DNA from: a bacterium
Lineage (GTDB): Bacteria > Electryoneota > RPQS01
DNA length: 64,000 nucleotides
Assembly: GCA_016703065.1 (NCBI GenBank)
Contig: JADJCU010000001.1
Span: 868,001 to 932,000, forward strand
Reading direction: 5' to 3'
Shown: in pieces, positions 35,055 through 44,225 of the stretch
Position numbering within the stretch: position 1 is the stretch's first letter
Layout: every line of letters starts with the position of its first letter
Made by a program: the position numbers and the translations under genes
Notes under the pieces: model-generated
What the model was told of the DNA's origin: nothing
Databases searched by the model: none
The model's input: the letters and a program-made list of their open reading frames with translations, nothing else

Positions 35055-36596
35055 ATGCGACTGATTCTAATAGTCCTCGTGGCCTGGGTTATCGGTTTGG
35101 GCAGCTATTTGCTCTACGACCGCTATTGGCCCGGCCACACTGGAAGTGTCTACGTTACCAGCACGCCTACGGGCGGCGAGATCTGGATGGACCTCGCCCC
35201 GGTTGGCAAGACAACGCCCGCCGAAATCAGCGAAATTCCCATCGGCAAGCACTCGTTCACGGTTCGACTCGGCGGTCAGCGCGCCACGCCGTTTGTGCAA
35301 ATCGCTGAAGTGATGCGCGGGAGTTCGGACACACTTAGCTTCACGTTGCAAGATGATGGCAGCTCGGGGTACCGTGATCAACGGATTGGCTCGGTCACTC
35401 CACCGGCCCGGATACCGCCGGTCGAAGAAGCGATATCGGAGAAGGTGCGAAAGCAAGAGCCGTGGGATGTGCCGCGACAGGCGCCGCGCTCGGTAGACAG
35501 CTTGACGATGATGCGAGGGGGTGACGGCGAGCCGACGGTTTCGCAGATTCCCGAAGACGCGCCTCCGCCGGAGACGATGAGAGACGTGCAGCGCGCCGCA
35601 TTTGACACCGTGTCGGGCCGCGAGTCAGCGGCTACCGGAGCCGTGGAGGTGTCAAGCTCAATTCCCGGCGCAACAATCATTCTAAATGACCGCCGACTGG
35701 AACAGAAGACGCCGACTGTCTTATCGCTGCCGCTGGGAACTCACACCATTCGCGTAGAACTGCCGGGATATTCAAGTGAACCGGAGCAACACGCAGTAAG
35801 ACTGTCGCGCGTTGCCGGCGGGCAGCTCGTGTTCTTTACACTCACCGAAGAGCAGCGCGCGCACAAAGAGTTCACGATTACTACCGAACCTGTGGAGGGG
35901 GCGATCTTCGTCAACGGCGATTCGGTCGGTTTTGGACTGGCCGTCGTGCCGCACGATTTCGGAGTGTTTTCGATCAGCTACGGGGATGTGGAGGGCTACA
36001 TTGCTCCCGAACCCTCGCGATTGGCCGTGACTCCGGCGAAGCCGAATCCCACGGTGACCGCTACCTACATGCGCAAAATGCGGATCGCCGCTGAGTGCGG
36101 AAATGACGGGCAGGTCGATGTAAGCGGGGACTTGCGTTGGGAGATTGGAATTTATGACCGCGACAAAGGCGCGCGGCAATCGGATACCCACGGCCCAAAG
36201 GTCAACGAGATTCCCGGTGTGACGAGAATGGCGTGGGAGTTGGGAATGGGAGATCCCAACCGCAATCCGACCGGCTCTGATTACATCAAGTTTATCTTCA
36301 CTCTGCCGCCGGATGTTTCACCCGCATCGCCGCTGAATCTCCGGCTCTATATGTATCGCTCGAACCGCAAGTATCCGCTGTCGCTGTCTTCGCGCTGTGA
36401 AGTCACCGTGACGGTCAATGGCCGCGTGTTCCTCGACAATTACCGTCCCCGTCACGACCAGACGGGAGCGGATAGTGAACGGTTCGAAGAGTGGTCACTT
36501 CAGCATACGCTTGTACCCGGTGAAAACCGGATCATGATACGAACTGGTGAAAAGAATCAATTGTTCAACTATCTCTGGAAGTTTGAGGTGCTGTAG
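35055..36596 (+). CDS. PEGA-domain membrane-anchored protein
   Basis: A 513-residue protein with an N-terminal transmembrane anchor (about 2-20) and extracytoplasmic PEGA-type repeats near residues 31-100 ('GSVYVTSTPTGGEIWMDLAPVGKTTPAEI'), 195-265 ('GAVEVSSSIPGATIILNDRRLEQKTPTVLSLPLG') and 272-320 ('FTITTEPVEGAIFVNG'). The C-terminal 170 residues form another beta-rich domain. PEGA domains are thought to be surface-layer or substrate-binding modules. No Shine-Dalgarno sequence precedes the ATG. It is divergent from bshC and followed after three bases by a rhomboid gene. Confidence 0.75.
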   Translation: MRLILIVLVAWVIGLGSYLLYDRYWPGHTGSVYVTSTPTGGEIWMDLAPVGKTTPAEISEIPIGKHSFTVRLGGQRATPFVQIAEVMRGSSDTLSFTLQDDGSSGYRDQRIGSVTPPARIPPVEEAISEKVRKQEPWDVPRQAPRSVDSLTMMRGGDGEPTVSQIPEDAPPPETMRDVQRAAFDTVSGRESAATGAVEVSSSIPGATIILNDRRLEQKTPTVLSLPLGTHTIRVELPGYSSEPEQHAVRLSRVAGGQLVFFTLTEEQRAHKEFTITTEPVEGAIFVNGDSVGFGLAVVPHDFGVFSISYGDVEGYIAPEPSRLAVTPAKPNPTVTATYMRKMRIAAECGNDGQVDVSGDLRWEIGIYDRDKGARQSDTHGPKVNEIPGVTRMAWELGMGDPNRNPTGSDYIKFIFTLPPDVSPASPLNLRLYMYRSNRKYPLSLSSRCEVTVTVNGRVFLDNYRPRHDQTGADSERFEEWSLQHTLVPGENRIMIRTGEKNQLFNYLWKFEVL

Positions 36597-36599
36597 GAC

Positions 36600-37439
36600 G
36601 TGAGCGCCCGCTTCAAATCGCTGTTCAAAGAGCCGCCGCTGCGGTTCATCAATCCTGAGATGACCTGGACAGAGGTCGTCAAGTTCCTCATTCTGGCGAA
36701 CGTGACGGTCTTTGCTGCGCAGGAGATTCTCGGCTGGCACGGCTTCCTGATCTCGAATTTCGCGCTGATTCCGGAAGATTTCTTTCACGGAAAGGTGTGG
36801 ACGCTTTTCACCTACATGTTCCTGCACGGCGGGTTCAGCCATATTCTCTTCAATATGCTGGCCCTCTGGATGTTCGGCTCCATGTTGGAACGCGTCTGGG
36901 GATCGAAGGAGTTCCTGAAATACTATCTGCTGACCGGATTGGGCGGCGGATTGTGCTATGCGCTGTTCAACATGCACTCGCCCGTGCCGACGGTCGGCGC
37001 TTCCGGCGCGATCTACGGTCTGCTGCTCGCGTATGCAGTGCTGTTCCCGGAGAACGTGATTTACATCTGGTTCGTGATTCCGGTCAAGGCCAAGTATTTC
37101 GCGATCATCTTCGGCGTCATCGAGTTTCTGGCGAGCTTTAATCCCGGCTCCGGCGTGGCGCATCTCGCGCACTTGGGCGGTATGGTGATGGGCTATGCGT
37201 ATCTGAAATGGGGGAAACTGCGGCACAGCGCGCCGGGTCAGCGCATGCGCGAATGGAAACGCAAGCTCGACGAGTCGGCGCGTGAGCGCGAAGAGCTCGA
37301 GATCGAGAACGTGCGCCGTGAAGTCGATGAATTGCTTGATAAGATCAACCGTGTCGGTATGGACGGCCTAACCAAGGAAGAACAGAAACGGCTCGAGAAG
37401 GCCAGCAAGTTCCTGCGGGACAAGGGCGTCAGACAATAA
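36600..37439 (+). CDS. Rhomboid-family intramembrane serine protease
   Basis: A 279-residue protein with six transmembrane helices and a charged C-terminal coiled-coil tail (about 210-279). Catalytic signature: 'FLHGGFSHILFNMLALW' (Asn/His), nucleophile Ser in 'VGASGAIYG', and partner His in 'GVAHLAHLGGM'. It should cleave transmembrane segments of unknown substrates. GTG start three bases after the PEGA gene stop; the two are probably one operon. Confidence 0.93.
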   Translation: MSARFKSLFKEPPLRFINPEMTWTEVVKFLILANVTVFAAQEILGWHGFLISNFALIPEDFFHGKVWTLFTYMFLHGGFSHILFNMLALWMFGSMLERVWGSKEFLKYYLLTGLGGGLCYALFNMHSPVPTVGASGAIYGLLLAYAVLFPENVIYIWFVIPVKAKYFAIIFGVIEFLASFNPGSGVAHLAHLGGMVMGYAYLKWGKLRHSAPGQRMREWKRKLDESAREREELEIENVRREVDELLDKINRVGMDGLTKEEQKRLEKASKFLRDKGVRQ

Positions 37440-37458
37440 CTCCTCGACAGTTTGTGTC

Positions 37459-37487
37459 AAAAGGCCCAGCATCGCTGGGCCTTTTTG
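37459..37487. terminator. Bidirectional terminator
   Basis: AAAAGGCCCAGC and GCTGGGCCTTTTT flank a 3-base loop, giving a 12-bp stem with A-run before and T-run after, between the rhomboid gene and the convergent M1 peptidase. Confidence 0.92.
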
Positions 37488-37514
37488 ATCTTGCAATTAA
37501 CGCGAATGACTATG

Positions 37515-39695
37515 TTACTCACTCGCAAGCACAATGTAAAAACGTTGGGGGACGGCGGCGGAGTCGGTGTACGTTGTGCCGGTAGTAGTGCAGAGCGATG
37601 CGGCGTCGGAGAAATCGGGAAGCGTGGCGGCAAGGATTTCGTAACTTGTCGCGCCGGAAGCAGGAAGCCAGCGCAAAGTGACCGTGCTGTCTTCATTGGC
37701 CACGATCGTCAACTCCTGCGGCGCGTCGAGCATCGGTGTGATGCTCAGGGTTAGTTGCGTGGTGTCGGCCTGACTATTCGTATCCTGCACACGCAATGTC
37801 AGCAGCACGGCTGCGCCCTCGGTTGGAGTGCCGGAGATGCGCCCGTTTGAAGAAAGCACTACTCCGTTTGGCAGCGTTCCTCCGATCACCGAAAATGTGT
37901 AGCTGCCGGTGCCGCCAATCGCAACCAACGTGTCGGCATACAACGCGCCTGCTGCGCCGCTTGAGAGTGAGGTATTCAGAATGACAGGCTGCAAGGCCTC
38001 GCTTGCGGAACTCTTCAGGAACCATGCATTCGGATCAAAGGTCAGGCTCGTGGGTGAGTGACCCATGTCGAATGTGTATTCCTCTCTGTAGTCGCCGCAC
38101 AGCGCACTCTGTGTCACCGTCTGCGCGCCGCCGAAGCGCAGCTCGCAGCGGTTGACGAACGGAACCGCTGGGGTCGCATGAATCTGCCGCAATCTTACGG
38201 CTGTGCGCAAAACGCCATCGACCGTGCCCGTGCCATAGGAGTAGCGGTAGGTCGGCCGGTTCACTTCGTATAGATACGCGTGAATGAACGGCTCGATATC
38301 ATAGCCCACAATATCATTCATAGCGGCGATGAAATCGTCCGTCGTCGCCGCGCCGTATTCGTAGCGGGCGCGATATTCGCGCAGGCCCGCGAAGAAGAGC
38401 GAGTCGTTGTTGATGGCGCCGCGCAGGGTGTGCAATACCCATGCGCCCTTGTTGTAGACCGTGTTACCGTCGAAGAGCGACGAGGGATTCACCACCGGAC
38501 CGGACGGATCACTCACGGGCTGTCCGTTTACCATGTAGTCGCGCAGCCCATTCGCTCCGCCGAGGTGCTCAAACCAGAGGGCCTCGCTGTAGCTGGCAAA
38601 GCCTTCATTCAGCCAGATATGCGGCCAATCCGCAAGCGTCACCATGTCGCCCCACCATTGATGGCCGAGCTCGTGAACCAAAATCCAGTCGTAGGTGCCG
38701 AGGCCATTCACGATGCTGCGGCCATAGGAGGTGTTGCACTGGTGCTCCATCGCCCCGCTCCAGCGGAACATCGAGTGCCCGTACTTTTCATCCAGGAAGG
38801 GGAATTCGCCAAAGCGTTCGGTCAGCACCGTGATCGCCTCGGGCATGATCTCGAAATCAGCAATCGACTGCGTGAGTTTTTCGGGATAGACGTAGTAGTC
38901 AAGCGGCATGCTGTCGCCGCTCACGGTGACGTACCAATCGCGGAAGAAGGCGTAGTTGGTCGCGCTTGCGCAAATCAAATACGAGGCGATGGGGTATTTT
39001 TCGAACCAGCTGAATTGCCGCGAGTTGGCCGGAAGGACTGTAATCCCCTCGAGCAAGCCATTTGATGTCGCCGTCAAGGTATCCGCAACGATCAGGTGAA
39101 TGCGCGCGCTGTCGGCTTTGTCGTGCGGCGCATCTTTGCAGGGCCACCAATCCCGCGCGCCGGTCGGCTCGGAGAGCGTTGCGATGGAGGGCACCGTATA
39201 GCTTGACACAGACCGGTTGAACCAATCGAACGTCGAGATGCCGCCGCCCAAACAGGGGCGCCCGCGGTAATAGACGGTTAGTGCGAACTCCTCATTCAGT
39301 GCATAGTCGCGCTCGAGCGTGACGACGGTCTGCTGGCTTCCGCGAGTGTAGGAGAGCAACTGCCTACCTGTGCCGCGCACGGAACCCACGGCCAGAGTAT
39401 CGCAGAAATCGAGCACGACGTCACGAAAATCGGGGATCAGGGCCTGACCGTGAATATCGGTGTGGCCCGTAATCTGCTGCCCGGCGAAGTTACGCAGATC
39501 GATCCAAAGCTCATAATAGAATACGTCATAATCGGCCTGTGTCTCGTCCAGCGCCGTCTGCTCGCGGCGGATCAGGCCATGCCAGCGGGTGGCTTCCAGA
39601 TTGTGAAACTCGGTGGGATTGGCGGGAGGGGTCTCGTCTATTTCGGCCCATGCGGAGGGAGCGAGCAGGAGGAGCAACACGAAAAACACGTTCAT
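37515..39695 (-). CDS. M1-family metallopeptidase, secreted
   Basis: A 726-residue secreted aminopeptidase-like enzyme. Signal peptide (MNVFFVLLLLLAPSAWA), N-terminal beta domain, then a thermolysin-like domain with substrate loop 'GAMEHQ' and zinc motif HELGHQWWGD with the third ligand in 'LNEGFASYSE'. After about residue 540 come a putative Ig (He-PIG) domain ('TLPNGVVLSSNGRISGTP') and an FN3-like end. There is no T9SS sorting domain, although FCB homologues often have one. It likely degrades peptides outside the cytoplasm. Confidence 0.92.
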   Translation of the reverse strand: MNVFFVLLLLLAPSAWAEIDETPPANPTEFHNLEATRWHGLIRREQTALDETQADYDVFYYELWIDLRNFAGQQITGHTDIHGQALIPDFRDVVLDFCDTLAVGSVRGTGRQLLSYTRGSQQTVVTLERDYALNEEFALTVYYRGRPCLGGGISTFDWFNRSVSSYTVPSIATLSEPTGARDWWPCKDAPHDKADSARIHLIVADTLTATSNGLLEGITVLPANSRQFSWFEKYPIASYLICASATNYAFFRDWYVTVSGDSMPLDYYVYPEKLTQSIADFEIMPEAITVLTERFGEFPFLDEKYGHSMFRWSGAMEHQCNTSYGRSIVNGLGTYDWILVHELGHQWWGDMVTLADWPHIWLNEGFASYSEALWFEHLGGANGLRDYMVNGQPVSDPSGPVVNPSSLFDGNTVYNKGAWVLHTLRGAINNDSLFFAGLREYRARYEYGAATTDDFIAAMNDIVGYDIEPFIHAYLYEVNRPTYRYSYGTGTVDGVLRTAVRLRQIHATPAVPFVNRCELRFGGAQTVTQSALCGDYREEYTFDMGHSPTSLTFDPNAWFLKSSASEALQPVILNTSLSSGAAGALYADTLVAIGGTGSYTFSVIGGTLPNGVVLSSNGRISGTPTEGAAVLLTLRVQDTNSQADTTQLTLSITPMLDAPQELTIVANEDSTVTLRWLPASGATSYEILAATLPDFSDAASLCTTTGTTYTDSAAVPQRFYIVLASE

Positions 39696-39839
39696 CGAAG
39701 AGGCGTCCTTAAAGTCATCTTCATTATCGCATTAATTTAGCGTGTTCAGAGTGTGAGTGCAAGCAGGTTGGCGTTGCCCGGAAAATTGTTGTGTGTTATA
39801 TTGGGTCAATACTCTACCCGCAAAGCCGGAGACACAATC

Positions 39840-40217
39840 ATGGGCTGCCTCAAGGGCGTTGTCGAAGTCATTCTTTATGTTGAGAATATGCAGGAGATGG
39901 TGGAGTTCTATCGTGATGCGATGGGGCTTGCGGTGAAGAACCCGGCTGCTGCCACCGACTTCCGCAAGGAGGAGTGGGTCGTCTTTGATACGGGGGCGTG
40001 CAGTCTCTGCCTCCATTCCGGGGGTAAGCGGCGACTTGGCCCTGATTCGCCTGCCTTTGTGTTCCGGGTATTGGATATCGGAGTTGCCCGGGGCGAACTT
40101 ACGGAGCGGGGTGTCCCGATGGGCGAACGGCGACGGGTGGCGCCCGATAGCTGGTTTTGCGATGGCGAGGATCCGGAGGGGAACCGGTTCTCAATTGAAT
40201 ATATGGGAAAGCGGTGA
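39840..40217 (+). CDS. VOC-superfamily (glyoxalase/dioxygenase-fold) protein
   Basis: A 125-residue single vicinal-oxygen-chelate domain: 'VVEVILYVENMQEMVEFYRDAMGLAV', 'WVVFDTGACSLCLHSGG', 'VFRVLDIGVARGELTERGVPMGE' and 'FCDGEDPEGNRFSIEY'. The usual metal ligands His/Glu are only partly present, so the activity (lyase, dioxygenase or resistance protein) cannot be assigned. ATG at 39840 is chosen because the fold begins directly after it. Confidence 0.82.
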   Translation: MGCLKGVVEVILYVENMQEMVEFYRDAMGLAVKNPAAATDFRKEEWVVFDTGACSLCLHSGGKRRLGPDSPAFVFRVLDIGVARGELTERGVPMGERRRVAPDSWFCDGEDPEGNRFSIEYMGKR

Positions 40218-40311
40218 AGCGCTCTGCGCCACTGAGCGAAGGGTGTTGTAGTCCGGCAACGTAATATAGCCTGCGAACCATCACCGAGCACAAAACGTGA
40301 TCGTCAGCTTT

Positions 40312-40345
40312 GAGGCGCAATCCAGAAGGGTTGCGCCTCTCTTTT
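40312..40345 (+). terminator. Rho-independent terminator
   Basis: GAGGCGCAA / TTGCGCCTC with a 10-base loop, followed by TCTTTT, 95 bases after the VOC gene. Confidence 0.75.
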
Positions 40346-40649
40346 CGCATTTGAATAGGATATCGGCCGTCGCGTTTGGTGTTATTGTTGAGTAGTTGCG
40401 TAAACAGTTCTATAGCAAAGCTGTTCCAATAGGAGTTGCAAGCCAGGTGAGATAGAGTGTAGATGCGTATTATGAATGCAGCGCGGCGGATTTGTTGGCA
40501 ATCAACAGCTTCCGAGTGTAGTGATTCTGCATGACGACGATTCGCAACCTCTTAGGCGCTATGAACGGGAGCCACTTCTTGCCATAATTTAGCGCGGGGC
40601 AAGTTCGCCTCGCAGGGATGAACATATTGTTAAAGAGGAGCAGGAAGTC
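40346..40649. other. Intergenic region upstream of the CxxxCH protein
   Basis: About 300 bases of lower GC than the genes, without a credible reading frame, repeat or RNA gene. The last 20 bases hold AAAGAGGAGCAGGAAG, the ribosome-binding site of the next gene. Confidence 0.4.
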
Positions 40650-41633
40650 ATGCGTACAGTAATCGGAGTTGTTGTATTGTTTTTCGCAGTGACCGCGTAT
40701 GCGCACACGTCATACACGGGTCGTTCAGGGTCGCCGGGCCGACAGACGTGCGCCAGCAGCTGTCATGGAGGTCCGGTCGTGAATACGGTTGAGATCACCG
40801 GATTCCCGATTGAGTATGTTCCCGGCGCGGCGTATCTATTAACGATCCGAAGAATTTCCGGCGGGACGATTGTCAACTTCAACGGCTCTTGCCGTGTCGG
40901 ACTGAGTGGAACAACGAATGCCGGCGTGATCAGCGCGGCGCTCGCAACCACGATCTACAACGTCACAGGCGAGACCAATGGCGTGCGGTTTTCAACGGCC
41001 AATCGAGACTCCGGACAATTCACGTGGACCGCTCCGGCAGCAGGCACCGGCGTCGTGCGCTTCTACGCGGGTGCGATACAGACCGATCTCGACGGTGACA
41101 ATAGCACGATTGTGCTCACTGCGAATGAGGCGGCACCGTTGCCGGGTATTGCTACTGTACCGATTCCTGCAGACATGAGTGTCGATGTCGCGACAACAGT
41201 CGTGCTGAATTGGACAGCGGGCGCTGGCGCACTCTCACATGATGTCTTTTTCGACACGGTGAATCCGCCAGCCTTCGCGGGAAATCAGGTCGAGGCTGCA
41301 TTTGACCCGCCCGGTGAATTGCAAACTGGAACGACTTACTACTGGCGAGTCGACGAGCGCAATGCGGCGGGTGTCACGGCCGGTCCGGTCTGGCAATTCG
41401 TTACGCGCTTCCCGGCGTCGCCGCCAACGCACCTAACGGCAGCTCTTGATGGAGACGGTATCCGGCTGTATTGGGCGCCAAGCCCGAACGCTACGGTCTA
41501 TAATGTCTACCGGGATACACTCGAAGTGGTTAATCCGGTTCCGGCGAATCTGGTCGGGTCGACGGTTGACACGACCTATTCGGACATCAGCCCCGTGCCG
41601 TCGAAGGCAACATATATCATTACTGCACAATAA
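40650..41633 (+). CDS. Secreted Reelin/choice-of-anchor-V-like protein with CxxxCH motif
   Basis: A 327-residue secreted protein: signal peptide (MRTVIGVVVLFFAVTAYA), then 'SYTGRSGSPGRQTCASSCHGG', a haem-like CxxxCH in place of the more usual CxxCH. A Reelin-type beta-sandwich (about 45-165) and two FN3-like domains follow ('LSHDVFFDTVNPPAFAGNQVE', 'LTAALDGDGIRLYWAPSPNATVYNVYRDT'). No T9SS domain. Homologues in FCB bacteria are common but uncharacterised. An AGGAG motif precedes the ATG. Confidence 0.72.
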   Translation: MRTVIGVVVLFFAVTAYAHTSYTGRSGSPGRQTCASSCHGGPVVNTVEITGFPIEYVPGAAYLLTIRRISGGTIVNFNGSCRVGLSGTTNAGVISAALATTIYNVTGETNGVRFSTANRDSGQFTWTAPAAGTGVVRFYAGAIQTDLDGDNSTIVLTANEAAPLPGIATVPIPADMSVDVATTVVLNWTAGAGALSHDVFFDTVNPPAFAGNQVEAAFDPPGELQTGTTYYWRVDERNAAGVTAGPVWQFVTRFPASPPTHLTAALDGDGIRLYWAPSPNATVYNVYRDTLEVVNPVPANLVGSTVDTTYSDISPVPSKATYIITAQ

Positions 41634-41656
41634 ATTACACTTGTTTTTTGTGGGTC

Positions 41657-41684
41657 GGGCGGTCTTCGGGCCGCCCATTTTTTT
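41657..41684 (+). terminator. Rho-independent terminator
   Basis: GGGCGGTC-TTCG-GGCCGCCC with a UUCG tetraloop is followed by ATTTTTTT, 23 bases after the preceding stop codon. Confidence 0.92.
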
Positions 41685-41695
41685 GTGGGCATCAC

Positions 41696-41729
41696 TTGAC
41701 TTTTAGAAATCATTTCGTATTTTTACGAA
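41696..41729 (+). promoter_or_regulatory. arsR promoter with inverted-repeat operator
   Basis: TTGACT (41696-41701) and TATTTT (41718-41723) are 16 bases apart. The inverted repeat TTCGTA-TTTT-TACGAA (41714-41729) overlaps the -10 box. ArsR/SmtB repressors bind such imperfect 12-2-12-like palindromes, so this is the likely site of autoregulation. Confidence 0.7.
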
Positions 41730-41749
41730 TACAGAACATCGAGGCTACC

Positions 41750-42079
41750 ATGCAGAACGCACCGGACTTCACTACCCATCCACCTGACACCTCCCTCGAA
41801 GACCTCGATATGTCGAAGCTGGCGCGCGCCCTCGGGCACCCGCATCGCGTCGCTATCATTAGATATCTGCTCAACAGCCCCGGCTGTATCGTCGGGGATA
41901 TCGTCGAGCAGCTGCCCGTCGCGCCGTCCACGGTGTCACAGCACCTTCGTAAGCTCAAAGAGGCGGGATGGATCAAGGGCGAGATTGACGGACCGAAAAT
42001 CTGCTACTGCATCGAACCGCGCGCCGTGCAGAGATTCAAGAAGCTATTTGAGATATTGACGGAACCGTGCTGCTCATAG
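41750..42079 (+). CDS. arsR: ArsR/SmtB-family metalloregulator
   Basis: A 109-residue winged helix-turn-helix repressor: 'LARALGHPHRVAIIRYLLNSPGCIVGDIVEQLPVAPSTVSQHLRKLKEAGWIKGEIDGPKICYCI'. A Cys after 'NSPG' and the terminal 'EPCCS' could form an As(III) site, as in atypical ArsR proteins where ligands lie outside the usual CVC. It is followed by arsM, so the inducer is probably arsenite; direct evidence is lacking. Confidence 0.88.
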   Translation: MQNAPDFTTHPPDTSLEDLDMSKLARALGHPHRVAIIRYLLNSPGCIVGDIVEQLPVAPSTVSQHLRKLKEAGWIKGEIDGPKICYCIEPRAVQRFKKLFEILTEPCCS

Positions 42080-42098
42080 AGAGAACGGCGCCGGATAG

Positions 42099-42302
42099 GG
42101 AAATGTTCGCGCCTACATCGCCAGCGGAAACGTCGTTGTGACGAGCAGCAAAGGCGCAGCCCATCTATTCATTCCCGCTAACTACGTGCGCTCGGAAGCC
42201 AATGCGGCCTTCCTCGAAAAGAAGCTTGGGATTCGCATAACCGCGCGCACCTTCAATACAGTTACAAAGCTCATCGAACTTAGCCAAGGAGAAGGACCCA
42301 AC
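42099..42302 (+). pseudogene. Remnant of a DUF1697 gene with an internal deletion
   Basis: In the frame of arsM, directly after a TAG at 42096, the sequence reads 'GNVRAYIASGNVVVTSS', then 'GAAHLFIPANYVRSEAN', 'FLEKKLGIRITARTFNTVTKLIEL'. The first matches the middle-front of DUF1697 proteins (NVRTYIxSGNVVF) and the second their C-terminus (YLPNGYGxSKLxNxFxEKKLG...RNWNTVTKL). About 90-100 residues between them and the N-terminal 35 are missing. The reading then enters arsM without a stop. Confidence 0.75.
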
Positions 42303-43121
42303 ATGGATAACCTCTTGAACATTCGCGACGTCGTGCGCGAGAAATATGGACAGGCGGCACGCGGCGAAAGCTGCTGTGGTACGTCGGGCTGCTGCGGCGC
42401 AACGAATGTCGAAGATATCGCGACGGCGATCGGCTACAGTGAAGACGATCTCAACGCTGTACCTGATGGCGCAAATCTCGGGCTCGGCTGCGGCAATCCG
42501 CTCGAGTTCGCAGACGTTCAGCCCGGCGAATCAGTGCTCGATCTGGGCAGCGGCGCAGGCTTTGACGCCTTTCTTGCGTGGCGCAGAGTCGGGCCGCTCG
42601 GCCGCGTGATCGGCGTTGATATGACGCCCGACATGCTCGCCAAAGCGCGCGCCAATGCCGAAACGCTGAACGCGAAAAATGTCGAATTTCGCGAAGGCAT
42701 CATTGAAGATCTGCCGCTCAAGGATAGCGCGGTGGATTTGGTGATCTCGAATTGCGTCATCAATCTCTCGACCGACAAGCCGCAGGTGTTCCGTGAAATC
42801 GCGCGCGTGCTCAGGCCGGGCGGTAGAATGCTGGTCTCCGACCTCGTGCTGAATCGCCCGCTCTCGGAGGAACTCAAGAACAACGTTGAAGCCTATGTCG
42901 GCTGCGTCTCGGGGGCATCGCTCAAAGAAGAGTACATCACCTATGCACTCCAAGCGGGTCTCACCGAAGTCGAAATCGTGCATGAGAGCAACTATGACGT
43001 CGGTCTCGACTCAATCGGCGAAACCCTGCGCAACGAAGCGCTGGAAGCTATCTCCTCCGTCAAAGTGCGAGCCTACAAGCCGCAAAATAGTGAGTGCTGT
43101 TCGGGGGATTGCTGTGAGTAG
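42303..43121 (+). CDS. arsM: Arsenite S-adenosylmethionine methyltransferase
   Basis: A 272-residue ArsM, which methylates As(III) to methylated, partly volatile arsenicals. Features: N-terminal Cys pairs ('ESCCGTSGCCG'), 'LGLGCGNPLEFADVQPGESVLDLGSGAGFDAF' (SAM site and a conserved Cys), 'SNCVINL' with another arsenic-binding Cys, 'AYVGCVSGA', and a Cys-rich end ('ECCSGDCCE'). The start is ATG 42303, behind AAGGAGAAGGA; the open upstream frame is a DUF1697 remnant. It is in operon with arsR. Confidence 0.95.
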   Translation: MDNLLNIRDVVREKYGQAARGESCCGTSGCCGATNVEDIATAIGYSEDDLNAVPDGANLGLGCGNPLEFADVQPGESVLDLGSGAGFDAFLAWRRVGPLGRVIGVDMTPDMLAKARANAETLNAKNVEFREGIIEDLPLKDSAVDLVISNCVINLSTDKPQVFREIARVLRPGGRMLVSDLVLNRPLSEELKNNVEAYVGCVSGASLKEEYITYALQAGLTEVEIVHESNYDVGLDSIGETLRNEALEAISSVKVRAYKPQNSECCSGDCCE

Positions 43122-43193
43122 GTTTGGACGCGAGGTCGCTGTTAATCAATAGCGAACTGGTACGGCAATCAACTCCACTTAGGAGGACAATTT

Positions 43194-44225
43194 ATGCGAA
43201 CGAGAGTTCTGTGTCTGCCATTGGTGTGTGTCGCCGCCCTGCTAATGCTATCCTGCGATGATGAAGGCGGAACTGGTAACAACATTGAAGTTGTCCCGGC
43301 TGGCTACGGCCGCATCACAGGAAGCGTAACAGATCAATCCGAAACCGCAATTCCCAGCGCTTCGATCAGCTACTCCTATGAACTGGACGTTGCGATTCCG
43401 TTCGAGAGGTTCTGACATACCGGTCTCGCTCGATTCCGTTGAACTTGCCAACTTGCCAACTTTGCAGGAATCGGACTCGACGGCGAGATTGTGCTGTATT
43501 GGAGCACAGCAAGTGAATATGACGCGGACCGTTTTGAGATTCTAAGAGACAATGCAGTTGTCGCGATGATCGAGGCGACGAACTCGGCCACCGGTGCTGA
43601 CTACACTTGGACGGACACAAATGTCCTTAACGGAATTCTCTACAACTATCGGCTGATCGATGTGGACAACAACGGATACCGCGAGGACCTTGGGAGCATC
43701 GAAGTGTCCGCGGAAGGTGGCGCAGTCGTCACAGAATATGCCCTGCATCAGAACTACCCGAATCCTGCTGTCGGCGTCACGAACATCGTGTTCGACCTTG
43801 TCGACCCGAACACCGTCCAATTGACGCTATGGCAAAGAGACGGCAATGACACGACGACACTTGCCCAAGGGGTTTGGTCAGCGGGCAGACATTGGATTGA
43901 GTTCGACGCAACAAACCTGTCCAACGGGCTATACGACTATCGTCTCGTGGTAGCGGATTTCGATACCACACAGACTATGCTGCACAACGCACCAGCGGGG
44001 CAAGCAACGCCCAATTCAATTACAAGCGCGGACGGCGGATATTCCATCGATATCGCCGTTGGCAATACGATTCAAGTCGTCGATGGTTCGGGAAACGCAC
44101 TTGGCAATGCTGTGCTCCGCGACGTCCAAGTCATGGCCTCAAAACAAGGTTATCTCTCTGCCGAAGACTCGGTCACTCTGCAGAATCAGGAACTGCGGAC
44201 GTTGGATTTCACGTTGACAGAATAG
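43194..44225 (+). pseudogene. Lipoprotein with FN3-like and carboxypeptidase-regulatory-like domains, frame broken twice
   Basis: N-terminus MRTRVLCLPLVCVAALLMLSC is a lipoprotein signal, followed by 'GRITGSVTDQSETAIPSASIS' (carboxypeptidase-regulatory-like). The frame stops at 43413. From 43491 the same phase encodes 'EIVLYWSTASEYDADRFEILRD', a T9SS-like 'NYPNPAVGVTNIVFDL' and a second regulatory-like domain to 44225. An 8-bp direct duplication CTTGCCAA (43446-43461) explains one break: with one copy removed the sequence reads 'SLDSVELANFAGIGLDGEI'. Another break lies between about 43375 and 43410. Probably a decaying gene. Confidence 0.75.
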
